Shown here in pieces: positions 1-5,331 of a stretch of 41,639 nucleotides of DNA (the stretch's first letter is position 1; each line of letters begins with the position of its first letter). Source of the stretch: Rubrobacter sp. (lineage in GTDB: Bacteria; Actinomycetota; Rubrobacteria; Rubrobacterales; Rubrobacteraceae); assembly GCA_013812245.1 (NCBI GenBank), contig JACCTS010000245.1, forward strand, positions 1 through 41,639. Reading direction: 5' to 3'. The notes beneath the pieces were generated by a model. It made no database searches and had not been told where the DNA came from. It saw only the letters and a program-made list of their open reading frames with translations. The translations under genes were made by a program, and so were the position numbers.

Positions 1-45
1 GACCCGTTGAACCCGATGAACAGGACGGCCAGGCCGTCGCGACGG

Positions 46-87
46 ATCCTAATCCGCAGGTTGCAGGTTCGAGTCCTGCCGGGCGCG
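46..87 (+). other. 3' fragment of a tRNA-Arg(CCT) gene, probable integrase attachment scar
   Basis: The stretch reads as the 3' half of a tRNA: a CCT anticodon triplet followed by AA, a T-arm with stem GCAGG/CCTGC around TTCGAGT, and a 3' acceptor strand CGGGCGC with discriminator G. The expected 5' acceptor strand GCGCCCG and a D-arm are not found upstream, and the anticodon stem pairs poorly, so this is not a working tRNA gene. Integrases often use the anticodon-to-3'-end segment of tRNA genes as the att core. A tyrosine integrase remnant follows about 110 bp downstream, so an attL/attR scar is the likely reading. That role is inferred. Confidence 0.6.
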
Positions 88-198
88 CTAGAAAAATAGC
101 CGATTTGCAGGATAAACGCTTTCGACGAACAGGCCTGTGCTCGACACCTTTCGGCCCAGTGCAGCAACCGTGCAGCAACCCGTCCTGGATGTTGCTAC

Positions 199-717
199 GT
201 GCTACCGGCGACGTGCGGCCCGAGGCAAGGTGAGTGCTTGGCCTTGAGGTTCGAAGATATCGACTTCACCAAAGGTACGCTACAAGTGAGGCGGACAGTT
301 TGGCGGAACCTAGAATATTCACCCAAGACACCGCACAGCCGGCGCACCATCAAACTCCCGAAGGTAGCTCTTGACGCGCTCGAAAGACACGTACGAAACA
401 ACAATGATGCTAGGGAAGGGTGGCTGTTTCTTACCAAGCACGGCAACCCTGTAGATGCGCATAACTTCATCCACCGTCCTTGGAAGAGAATGCTAAAGAA
501 GGCAGGATTGCCGGAGAACACGCGCTACCACGATTTAAGGCACGGAGCTGCTAGCCTGCTGCTTTCTCAAAACGTACCCGTACCTGTGGTCAGCAACTAC
601 CCTGGTCATGCGAATTCCAGCATCACGTTACGGGTATACGCGCACATGATAGAAGGGATGGACGGGATGGCTGCTACGGCCATGGATGATGTACTCGGGG
701 ACCATAATAGTGCGTAA
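199..717 (+). pseudogene. Tyrosine recombinase (phage-type integrase), catalytic domain only; N-terminus lost
   Basis: The 172-residue product is the C-terminal catalytic domain of the tyrosine recombinase family, which integrates and excises mobile elements. The active-site set is visible: the first Arg in CGPRQGE, a likely beta-hairpin Lys in RRTIKLPK, HDLRH for the HxxR box, PGH for the second His, and the nucleophile Tyr in LRVYAHM. Family members usually carry a further 150-200 residues with the SAM-like core-binding and arm-binding domains. Upstream of the GTG at 199 the frame stays open only to a TAG near 97, and that stretch does not resemble an integrase, so the gene is truncated. 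CGPRQGE in place of the usual TGLRRGE and YPGH in place of LGH suggest drift. It lies between two tRNA 3' fragments and is probably inactive. Confidence 0.75.
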
Positions 718-828
718 CTATCAAGGCTGTTGTACGCCTCAGTAGCGTCTTCGTAGAGCCGAGCTGAGGGCGTCCCTAAGTTAGCGTTTGGACGCCCGGC
801 TCTTCCGTGTCCATAAGTACGGCGATTC

Positions 829-888
829 AGAGGATAAGGACATCGCCCTCTCACGGCGAAAACCCGGGTTCGAATCCCGGTGGGGTCA
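829..888 (+). other. 3' fragment of a tRNA-Glu(CTC) gene, pseudo-tRNA or attachment scar
   Basis: A perfect anticodon arm (stem TCGCC/GGCGA, loop CTCTCAC, anticodon CTC) is followed by a T-arm (CCGGG, TTCGAAT, CCCGG) and the 3' acceptor strand TGGGGTC plus A. This is the 3' two thirds of a tRNA-Glu. No complementary 5' acceptor strand GACCCCA and no sound D-stem occur at the expected distance upstream. It therefore looks like a second tRNA integration scar close to the integrase remnant. An eroded tRNA gene is the alternative. Confidence 0.6.
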
Positions 889-987
889 CTCTTTACGTAG
901 GATCCCTAGTTGTCAATGCGCCAGCCCGACGGCCGTGCCGTTAGGGTCGGCGTTAGGGTCGAATCATCGCGCGTGTGGCGGGCCCGG

Positions 988-1536
988 TCAAGCCTTCGAT
1001 CCGGGCCACGTACGATAGAGACGACACGCAGGGCGCCTACGAAAAAGTACCCTGCTCCAATTCGGCTTGATAGGTTTAACCGCCAGTTCGCTTATGGCTA
1101 ACCGCAAGACTTCTTCCAAAGCGACGCGACCGGTGGGTAGGTGACACTTGTGCAGACTTTTCGGTCCAACTTGCGCGTCCGACCGGATGTGCACGTGCGG
1201 GAATTTAACGCCTACGTGGGGGTGGTAGTGGTAAGCAATTACCTCGTCGTCGTCTTCGTCTCGCAAGCTGTATATGTAAACCTCTGTGGTCACCTTCCAC
1301 GGTCCTCGGTCGCCCGCAGCTTCCACAATGGAGTATTGCTGCTGGACCGACAAAGATAGGCGGGGATCACCTTTGAGTTGCATCGGGTCGCCGTCATTCA
1401 ATACCAACACGTGCGGATTTGTGGCTGGATGATAACCCCCACCCACACTAAACACCGCGTTCGTCACGCAGGAAACGGCTTGTTGAAGGGGCCCTAAGAA
1501 GTTGCGAACGGCTTCCGACGGAGTGCGGCCAGCCAT
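988..1536 (-). CDS. Hypothetical protein, His-rich, second gene of a two-gene accessory module
   Basis: The 182-residue protein has no family I can name with confidence. It has no membrane segment or signal peptide. The middle holds a His cluster (YHYHPHVGVKFPHVHI), followed by a segment HLPTGRVALEEVLRLAI that looks like a loop leading into an amphipathic helix, and an Arg-rich C-terminus ending in RTWPGSKA. Metal binding or hydrolase activity through the histidines is possible but unproven. It starts 13 bases after the stop of the 67-residue gene upstream, so the two are probably cotranscribed. The location beside integrase and tRNA scars suggests acquired cargo. A toxin-antitoxin or similar two-component arrangement is one option, inferred only from size, pairing and context. 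Confidence 0.55.
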   Translation of the reverse strand: MAGRTPSEAVRNFLGPLQQAVSCVTNAVFSVGGGYHPATNPHVLVLNDGDPMQLKGDPRLSLSVQQQYSIVEAAGDRGPWKVTTEVYIYSLRDEDDDEVIAYHYHPHVGVKFPHVHIRSDAQVGPKSLHKCHLPTGRVALEEVLRLAISELAVKPIKPNWSRVLFRRRPACRLYRTWPGSKA

Positions 1537-1549
1537 CCAGCGGCGACTA

Positions 1550-1753
1550 CTACCGAACTAGCGGTAGCAGCATAGCCACGTGCATGATGTCGGGGCTGTT
1601 GTCAGGATCATCGAACTTGCGGGCGTCCCACGCTTCGACAAACTCGTCGCCGGTCATGTCCAGGTAGCGGCGTGCCTGCCGATCGAACAGCTCCCGGCCT
1701 TCGTCGTCGCTCAAAGTTCTGACACTCCCGTTTGTGCGCATCGCCTGATCCAT
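1550..1753 (-). CDS. Small acidic hypothetical protein, first gene of the two-gene accessory module
   Basis: The 67-residue product starts at the ATG at 1753, chosen because AAAGGGG lies about 6 bases upstream; the longer 81-residue version in the ORF track begins inside the probable promoter. The sequence is acidic and mostly helical, with LFDRQARRYLDMTGDEFVEAWD then IMHVAMLLPLVR at the C-terminus. The pattern Arg-Tyr-Leu, Gly-Asp-Glu-Phe, Trp-Asp is typical of small conserved proteins of unknown function that occur upstream of a larger partner. Size, charge and position first in the operon would fit an antitoxin or chaperone-like partner of the 182-residue protein, but nothing in the sequence proves this. 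Confidence 0.55.
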   Translation of the reverse strand: MDQAMRTNGSVRTLSDDEGRELFDRQARRYLDMTGDEFVEAWDARKFDDPDNSPDIMHVAMLLPLVR

Positions 1754-1774
1754 GAGGTGCCCCTTTCGCTTACG

Positions 1775-1792
1775 CTGCAATTGTAACTGCAA
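1775..1792 (-). promoter_or_regulatory. Possible promoter -10 flanked by TTGCAG direct repeats
   Basis: On the minus strand the sequence TTGCAG-TTACAA-TTGCAG lies about 22 bases upstream of the 67-residue gene. TACAAT within it resembles a -10 hexamer and is bracketed by the two identical 6-bp repeats, 12 bp apart. No good -35 is seen. Such placement would suit an operator for a small autoregulator. The evidence is weak. Confidence 0.3.
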
Positions 1793-1882
1793 CACGCCGT
1801 GAAGGAAAGACGATCATCATCATCGCCGTCGGGATCATCATGCAGATCTTCGCGCTCCCGAAAACGATCAGCCGCTTTCGTG

Positions 1883-2086
1883 ATGATGACAGTCAGCGCG
1901 CTCCTGATCCTCCTGCTCCCGGCAAGATCGTCGCCAACAAGTGGCGTTCAATCTGTGGCTCGTGCGTCGGGAGGAGCCACAGCGATGAGCGAGAGAGCCG
2001 CACAGAGCGCCGCTCCGGTCCAAGATGGCACGCCGACCACGCCGGCGGGCTATGCGCGGCTGTGGCGCCGGATATTCGGGGGATAG
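1883..2086 (+). CDS. Possible small membrane-anchored or secreted protein (doubtful)
   Basis: From the ATG pair at 1883/1886 the frame reads a short hydrophobic N-terminus (MMTVSALLILLLPARSS) and then a polar tail ending in ARLWRRIFGG, 67 residues in all. No family is recognised and no ribosome-binding site is clear. In an overlapping frame (around 1807-1880) another hydrophobic stretch, KTIIIIAVGIIMQIFALP, can be read, but it has no start codon before its Met at 1840. The locus could be one small membrane-protein gene broken by a frameshift, or chance. The rest of 1754-2097 holds only the module promoter described separately. Confidence 0.25.
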   Translation: MMTVSALLILLLPARSSPTSGVQSVARASGGATAMSERAAQSAAPVQDGTPTTPAGYARLWRRIFGG

Positions 2087-2097
2087 GAGATTAACGT

Positions 2098-2332
2098 ATG
2101 CCCGTAATGACGCCGATTCACCGCAGGCTGCTAGACGAGCGCAGGAGCTACCCGCTGTGCCCCAAGCACGAAATCCGTACGGTATCGAACGACGTGGAGA
2201 TGCTCAACGTAAGCGGCGAGGTGCGCATTACGTTGTACTGCCCCAACCAAGACAGGCCGCACCCCGGCGGGCGGGTTCGAGATCGCAGAAACGTTCTTAA
2301 GCCTCAACGAGGTCCGTACGCTGCGGCTGTAG
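2098..2332 (+). pseudogene. Small hypothetical gene, probably frameshifted by a CGGG tandem duplication
   Basis: The frame starts at ATG 2098, 8 bases after a GGAG ribosome-binding site, and reads MTPIHRRLLDERRSYPLCPKHE then LNVSGEVRITLYCPN. The CPxH and YCPN motifs could form part of a zinc site. At about 2266-2275 the DNA reads GGCGGGCGGG, a tandem CGGG. Without one CGGG copy the product would continue GGFEIAETFLSLNEVRTLRL and stop at 2332, giving about 78 natural-looking residues. The ORF-track version runs on to 2415 in a frame rich in Arg, Ala and Val that looks non-coding. I therefore annotate a frameshift. A sequencing error at this GC-rich repeat is the alternative. The function is unknown. 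Confidence 0.5.
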
Positions 2333-2418
2333 CTGTGGCTTCGGTTCCAGTGATCCGACACTCAGAACGATACGCGGTTAGGATAGTTGGAATAGCCTTC
2401 GGACTGAGGGAGTAGGCG

Positions 2419-2781
2419 TTGACGCAACTGATACCGGGTGATCGCATCACGTTGATGATGAGGATTGCGCACGAAATGAACGTCCAAAGCGTGACCGCCG
2501 TCTTCCGAAACTTGGACAATCCGCACGGGGAAGCTGGCACCGTGATGGGCGAGACGGAGGTGCAGCAGCCAGTCGATCTGGGACAGGGCGAGGGCGTGGG
2601 CGTTACCCTCAACATCCGACCCGACCATCGTCCCGGCGAGTACGCCCTGGAATCGGTCAGAATCCGCAGCGTCGCGGGACAACTGTTCGAGATAGAACCG
2701 CCCTACAACGTCAGGTTCACGGTGTTGGAAGAACCGAGGTTGCCCCCGTCGATACAGAAATTCAATTTCCGACAGGCATAA
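2419..2781 (+). CDS. Hypothetical protein, probable small beta-sandwich
   Basis: The 120-residue product begins at TTG 2419 with GGGAG about 6 bases upstream. There is no signal peptide or membrane segment. The sequence alternates short strand-like stretches (DRITLMMRI, VTAVFRN, GVGVTLNIRP, YALESVRIRSV, YNVRFTVLEEP) with acidic turns, a pattern usual for an immunoglobulin-like or similar all-beta fold. RPDHRPGEYALESVRI recalls the edge strands of such domains. No catalytic motif is visible. It is the last gene of the accessory stretch and is followed by a rho-independent terminator 53 bases downstream. The function is unknown. Confidence 0.5.
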   Translation: MTQLIPGDRITLMMRIAHEMNVQSVTAVFRNLDNPHGEAGTVMGETEVQQPVDLGQGEGVGVTLNIRPDHRPGEYALESVRIRSVAGQLFEIEPPYNVRFTVLEEPRLPPSIQKFNFRQA

Positions 2782-2834
2782 GCGACTGAATAACTATCCG
2801 ACCTTGTAACACGGCCCCATTTCGGGCCTCCGAG

Positions 2835-2856
2835 CCGGTCCGATCGGGCCGGTTTT
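2835..2856 (+). terminator. Rho-independent terminator after the 2419 gene
   Basis: A 7-bp stem CCGGTCC/GGGCCGG (one G-T pair) closes a GATC loop and is followed by TTTT. It lies 53 bases past the stop of the 2419-2781 gene on the same strand. Confidence 0.7.
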
Positions 2857-2990
2857 CGCCCGGTTAGACGAGTAGATATTCAGCGCGGCGCATATTTATA
2901 GGCTAAACTTCCGAGAATTACGCCAAGGTGAAATTCATTTGCGGACTTCCGCTAATCGCCCTTCTACGAGGTTGGGTGGATAGGGGGAAA

Positions 2991-3024
2991 AGAAGGGGCG
3001 AGTTCTAAGGAGCCCGCCCCTTCT
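2991..3024 (-). terminator. Hairpin terminator for the 3071-3361 gene
   Basis: The arms AGAAGGGGCG and CGCCCCTTCT pair perfectly over 10 bp. Read on the minus strand, the hairpin is followed by TTTTCCCC, so it fits termination of leftward transcription of the small exported-protein gene. The rest of 2857-2990 shows no gene. Confidence 0.65.
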
Positions 3025-3032
3025 TCGTGCTC

Positions 3033-3068
3033 GCTAGTCCTCCCGACGCCGGCGCCGGGAGGACTAGC
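3033..3068. terminator. Long perfect hairpin directly after the 3071-3361 stop codon
   Basis: A 13-bp perfect inverted repeat (GCTAGTCCTCCCG and its complement) encloses a 10-base GC loop. It begins 2 bases past the minus-strand stop codon and lacks a T-run of its own, and the second hairpin follows 9 bases on. It may protect the mRNA 3' end or act as a first terminator stem. Confidence 0.5.
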
Positions 3069-3070
3069 TA

Positions 3071-3361
3071 TTACTCCTGTGGGAACGGCCCTGAGGGGCC
3101 GGTGGTCGGGTTGCACGCGAAGCCGGGCGTGGCTCGCCCGGGACCGCTCGGGTCCTCGTTACCCTTCTTGACTTCCTGCCCGTAAGATTGCGTCCGACCG
3201 CCCTCCTCGGGATCATCGGGCTCATCGTTTAGTCCCGAGAAAGAGCAGATCGACCGAGCATGTTCGGGGCCTTGTTCAAACTTACCCTGGGCGAACGCCG
3301 GCACCGCCAGGGCGACCATCAAGAGCGCCATCACCGCCAACATCACAACGTAGCGCTTCAC
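3071..3361 (-). CDS. Small secreted protein of unknown function
   Basis: The 96-residue product starts at GTG 3361 behind a strong AAGGGAGG site. Residues 1-24 are a classic Sec signal peptide: MKRY, a hydrophobic core (VVMLAVMALLMVALAV) and an AFA cleavage site before QGK. The mature part of about 70 residues is polar and rich in Gly, Pro, Asp and Glu, with the segments SICSFSGLNDEPDD, TQSYGQEVKKG and PGFACNPTTGPSG. Its two Cys could form one disulphide. I do not recognise a named family. The gene probably has its own transcript, since two tandem hairpins follow the stop and 83 bases separate it from the SnoaL-like gene upstream. An extracellular or wall-associated role is inferred from the signal peptide only. 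Confidence 0.7.
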   Translation of the reverse strand: MKRYVVMLAVMALLMVALAVPAFAQGKFEQGPEHARSICSFSGLNDEPDDPEEGGRTQSYGQEVKKGNEDPSGPGRATPGFACNPTTGPSGPFPQE

Positions 3362-3444
3362 ACGCTACCTCCCTTCTAGTGGGCGGGCCGACAAGATCTG
3401 CGCGCCCCTTTTTCTTTTCTGTCGACTCTGTCGTTTACTTCGGG

Positions 3445-3879
3445 TTACGCGGTGGCGGTGGCTTCCTCGTTGCTGGTGAGCTGCGCGACGATGCTCCCGC
3501 CGTCGAGCCACACGTTCTCGCGGCTGATCAGCCCATCTCGGAACTCCCACACATGCAGCAACCTGAACGAGACCCGCTTCCCATTGCCGGGCACACCGAG
3601 AAAAGTACCTGGCACCGGGCCCGTAAACTGATGCTCCATCACGCAGAAGTCCTCCCCGTAGTAACGGCGGGTGGGAACCATCTCCTCGGTTTGGACGTTT
3701 GCGATGAGGTACTCGTAGAAGCCCTGCGCAGCCTCCTTGCCGTGCACAGGGCCGTGCGGAGCTCCGACCACGTCATGCTCGATGTCCTCGGTGTACATCG
3801 CCACCGCCCCTGCGGTGTCCCCTGCCGCCTCGGCCGCTATGTGCTCCTCGACCAGGCGATCCATCTTCTCTGGCTTCAT
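3445..3879 (-). CDS. SnoaL-like / NTF2-fold protein (ester-cyclase-like)
   Basis: The 144-residue product fits the SnoaL-like NTF2 fold in length and pattern: an N-terminal helix (MDRLVEEHIAAEAAGDTAGAVAMY), TEDIEHDVVG, the HGPVHGKEAAQGFYEYL helix, and a C-terminal sheet with VSFRLLHVWEFRDGLISRENVWLDGG. Members include polyketide cyclases, small isomerases and many ligand-binding proteins, so the substrate cannot be named. The start is ATG 3879 with AAGGAGA upstream. The gene is divergent from a MarR regulator. A TTGACT-17-TACCAT promoter for it spans an inverted repeat that also overlaps the regulator's promoter, so it is probably the MarR target, induced by a small molecule. It is cytoplasmic, with no signal peptide. 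Confidence 0.75.
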   Translation of the reverse strand: MKPEKMDRLVEEHIAAEAAGDTAGAVAMYTEDIEHDVVGAPHGPVHGKEAAQGFYEYLIANVQTEEMVPTRRYYGEDFCVMEHQFTGPVPGTFLGVPGNGKRVSFRLLHVWEFRDGLISRENVWLDGGSIVAQLTSNEEATATA

Positions 3880-3951
3880 CTCCCTGTCTCCTTTTCCTGG
3901 GGCTCGCCTGTGCCGGAGGGCTACCTGCGGGCCAGTTGTCTCGTCTGCAAT

Positions 3952-3980
3952 ATGGTAAAATGTTTTTACGATGAAGTCAA
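3952..3980 (-). promoter_or_regulatory. Promoter for the SnoaL-like gene
   Basis: On the minus strand TTGACT, a 17-bp spacer and TACCAT form a near-consensus sigma-70 type promoter. The -10 ends about 73 bases before the ATG at 3879. The inverted repeat at 3955-3969 lies between and over these elements. Confidence 0.6.
3955..3969. promoter_or_regulatory. Probable MarR-family operator, inverted repeat GTAAAA-TGT-TTTTAC
   Basis: This perfect 6-bp inverted repeat with a 3-bp spacer sits in the AT-rich gap between the SnoaL-like gene and the divergent MarR gene. It covers the spacer and -10 of the leftward promoter and overlaps the -35 of the rightward one. MarR dimers typically bind such short palindromes. 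Binding is inferred. Confidence 0.55.
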
Positions 3981-3993
3981 GAGTTTTTACTAA
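3965..3993 (+). promoter_or_regulatory. Possible promoter for the MarR-family gene
   Basis: TTTACG, 17 bp and TACTAA precede a GGGAGG ribosome-binding site at 4002-4007. The predicted transcript would have a very short leader before ATG 4019. The -35 overlaps the inverted repeat, consistent with autoregulation. Confidence 0.4.
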
Positions 3994-4018
3994 ATAATTT
4001 TGGGAGGTTAGCTATCCG

Positions 4019-4495
4019 ATGGCTGATCTAACGGCAAACAGGGAGCACACCGAGGGCCGCCTACACTTCATTCAGCAATTGCGGAATCCCTACGCAACTC
4101 TGCTCTTGAGGCTGCACCGTGGTTTGTCCGACGCTGGTTACGCTGACAGCTTCCCTTCCTGGGGGACCAACATCTTCTACTGCCTCAGGGATGGAGGGCT
4201 TCGTCTGGTCGAGCTGGCCGAGCGGACCCACACTACCAAGCAGGCGATGGGTTACACGGTGAGCCGGCTCGAAGAAGCAGGTTACGTAGAACGAGTGGCG
4301 GACCCCAAGGATGGTAGGGCCAAGATCATTCGTATCACGCAACGAGGGTGGGAGATGCGCCGGCTTGCGGAAGAGATCATAGGGGAAGTGGAGGAGGAGT
4401 GCGTCCGTCGCCTCGGCGAGGAGCGGATGAGGCAGTTCGAGGAGCTGATTAAGGAAGTAAGTACCGTGGTTGCAGAGGCCACAGAGCGTGAGTGA
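4019..4495 (+). CDS. MarR-family transcriptional regulator
   Basis: The 158-residue product has the MarR layout. N-terminal dimerisation helices (HFIQQLRNPYATLLLRLHRGL) are followed by a winged helix-turn-helix at about residues 60-115: LAERTHTTKQAMGYTVSRLEEAGYV carries the recognition helix and VADPKDGRAKIIRIT the wing, with the usual D-x-R-D/G pattern. C-terminal helices close the dimer. ATG 4019 has GGGAGG 11 bases upstream. Family members are mostly repressors released by phenolic or other small ligands or by oxidation. No Cys redox switch stands out. The target is probably itself and the divergent SnoaL-like gene, through the palindrome at 3955-3969. The six-gene redox operon lies 10 kb away and could be a second target, but nothing shows this. 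Confidence 0.88.
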   Translation: MADLTANREHTEGRLHFIQQLRNPYATLLLRLHRGLSDAGYADSFPSWGTNIFYCLRDGGLRLVELAERTHTTKQAMGYTVSRLEEAGYVERVADPKDGRAKIIRITQRGWEMRRLAEEIIGEVEEECVRRLGEERMRQFEELIKEVSTVVAEATERE

Positions 4496-4565
4496 GGCGG
4501 CTACGACAGCGACGGAGAGTAGACCTTTGTTCGACTGATGATTGCGACAAAGCGCTGGTCAGCCT

Positions 4566-4946
4566 TCAAACGACGTGGAATGGGAATTCCACGAAGCCGC
4601 CTATCTCTTTGCCCAACTCGGCCACGAACTTGGGAACCTGCACTATGGGGGTGGGATTGTCAGTTACCACCGAGACCGCGACACCGTAGTCTTCTTCTGC
4701 GAAGGCTCCTTCCTCTACAAAGCTCTTGAGCCAACTATAGTCCACGTCTTCCCTGAGTCGAACCGTGGCTATAAACTCCCGAGTGTCTTCGCTACGGGGA
4801 TGAACCCGTACGTCCCAGAACTCATCAACCCGCCAGAACAAATGGCGCAGACGCCGTACCTCAGTCCGTGAGAGCCGCGAGAACCTGAGCCATGACTTCT
4901 CCTCCCTGAGGCTTTCCAGGGAGTTTTCGGTCTTCGCCTCGCTCAT
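4566..4946 (-). CDS. Hypothetical protein, paralogue of the adjacent 118-residue protein
   Basis: The 126-residue soluble protein of unknown family is the last gene of the pyrimidine operon. Its second half (VDYSWLKSFVEEGAF, EEDYGVAVSVVTDN, VPKFVAELGKEIGG, VEFPF) aligns without gaps of note to the upstream neighbour, about 40% identical by eye, so the two arose by tandem duplication. ATG 4946 lies one base after the TGA of that neighbour, which implies translational coupling. The alternating strand and helix pattern suggests a small alpha/beta or immunity-like fold, but I see no catalytic signature. Only a weak bulged hairpin is found downstream. A role tied to nucleotide metabolism is a guess from position alone. 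Confidence 0.6.
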   Translation of the reverse strand: MSEAKTENSLESLREEKSWLRFSRLSRTEVRRLRHLFWRVDEFWDVRVHPRSEDTREFIATVRLREDVDYSWLKSFVEEGAFAEEDYGVAVSVVTDNPTPIVQVPKFVAELGKEIGGFVEFPFHVV

Positions 4947-4947
4947 C

Positions 4948-5304
4948 TCATACTACACAAGTGAACGAGAAGTCGATAACCCCGCCAACTTCGCGGCTCA
5001 AGTCGATCACGAACCTGGGAGCGCGAATTTTCCCGCTCTCCTCCTCGGTCACTAGAGAGATGAGGACGCCATAGGTGTCCTCATCGATGCCATTCATCTG
5101 CACAAAATCCTTTATCCAGCGATAGTCCGCGCCTTCTTCGAGATCCCAGACCGCGTATTTCTCCGGGGCTCCGTACTGGGGATTGACTCTCGGGGCTTCG
5201 AGTCCCTCCTTGCCCTTCACCGCTTCGAGTAGATCGGCCAGCACATCATCGGTCAGATGCATGAACCTGAAGACCTGCTTCTCGCTTATACGTCGGCTTT
5301 CCAA
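4948..5304 (-). CDS. Hypothetical protein, paralogue of the adjacent 126-residue protein
   Basis: The 118-residue product has no signal peptide or membrane segment. The N-terminal half (FRFMHLTDDVLADLLEAV) looks helical. The C-terminal half carries ADYRWIKDFVQMNGIDEDTYGVLISLV, then APRFVIDLSREVGG and DFSF, shared with the next gene. TTG 5304 is the first in-frame start, 27 bases after the pyrD stop. No strong ribosome-binding site precedes it, so an internal start cannot be excluded. It is probably cotranscribed with pyrD. In many operons of this type pyrF and pyrE occupy this place. Neither paralogue shows an OMP decarboxylase or phosphoribosyltransferase motif, so they are not those enzymes. 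Confidence 0.55.
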   Translation of the reverse strand: MESRRISEKQVFRFMHLTDDVLADLLEAVKGKEGLEAPRVNPQYGAPEKYAVWDLEEGADYRWIKDFVQMNGIDEDTYGVLISLVTEEESGKIRAPRFVIDLSREVGGVIDFSFTCVV

Positions 5305-5331
5305 GGCAGATCGGAGGGCTCCGGCGAAAGG

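Noticed and set aside
3-233. Open frame across the tRNA-Arg fragment from the window edge
   Set aside because: It translates tRNA sequence (QVAGSSPAGRA) and matches no family; probably read-through of non-coding DNA, though a gene tail entering from the left cannot be excluded.
780-890. Functional tRNA-Glu gene
   Set aside because: No 5' acceptor strand complementary to TGGGGTC and no D-stem at the right distance; kept only as a 3' fragment.
2025-2300. 91-residue ORF overlapping the 2098 gene
   Set aside because: Arg/Ala-rich third frame without a ribosome-binding site; the 2098 frame plus its +1 continuation explains the DNA better.
4525-4552. Possible terminator hairpin between the MarR gene and the 126-residue gene
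   Set aside because: Stem CTTTGTTCG/CGACAAAG has a bulge, is AT-rich, and no T-run follows on either strand.
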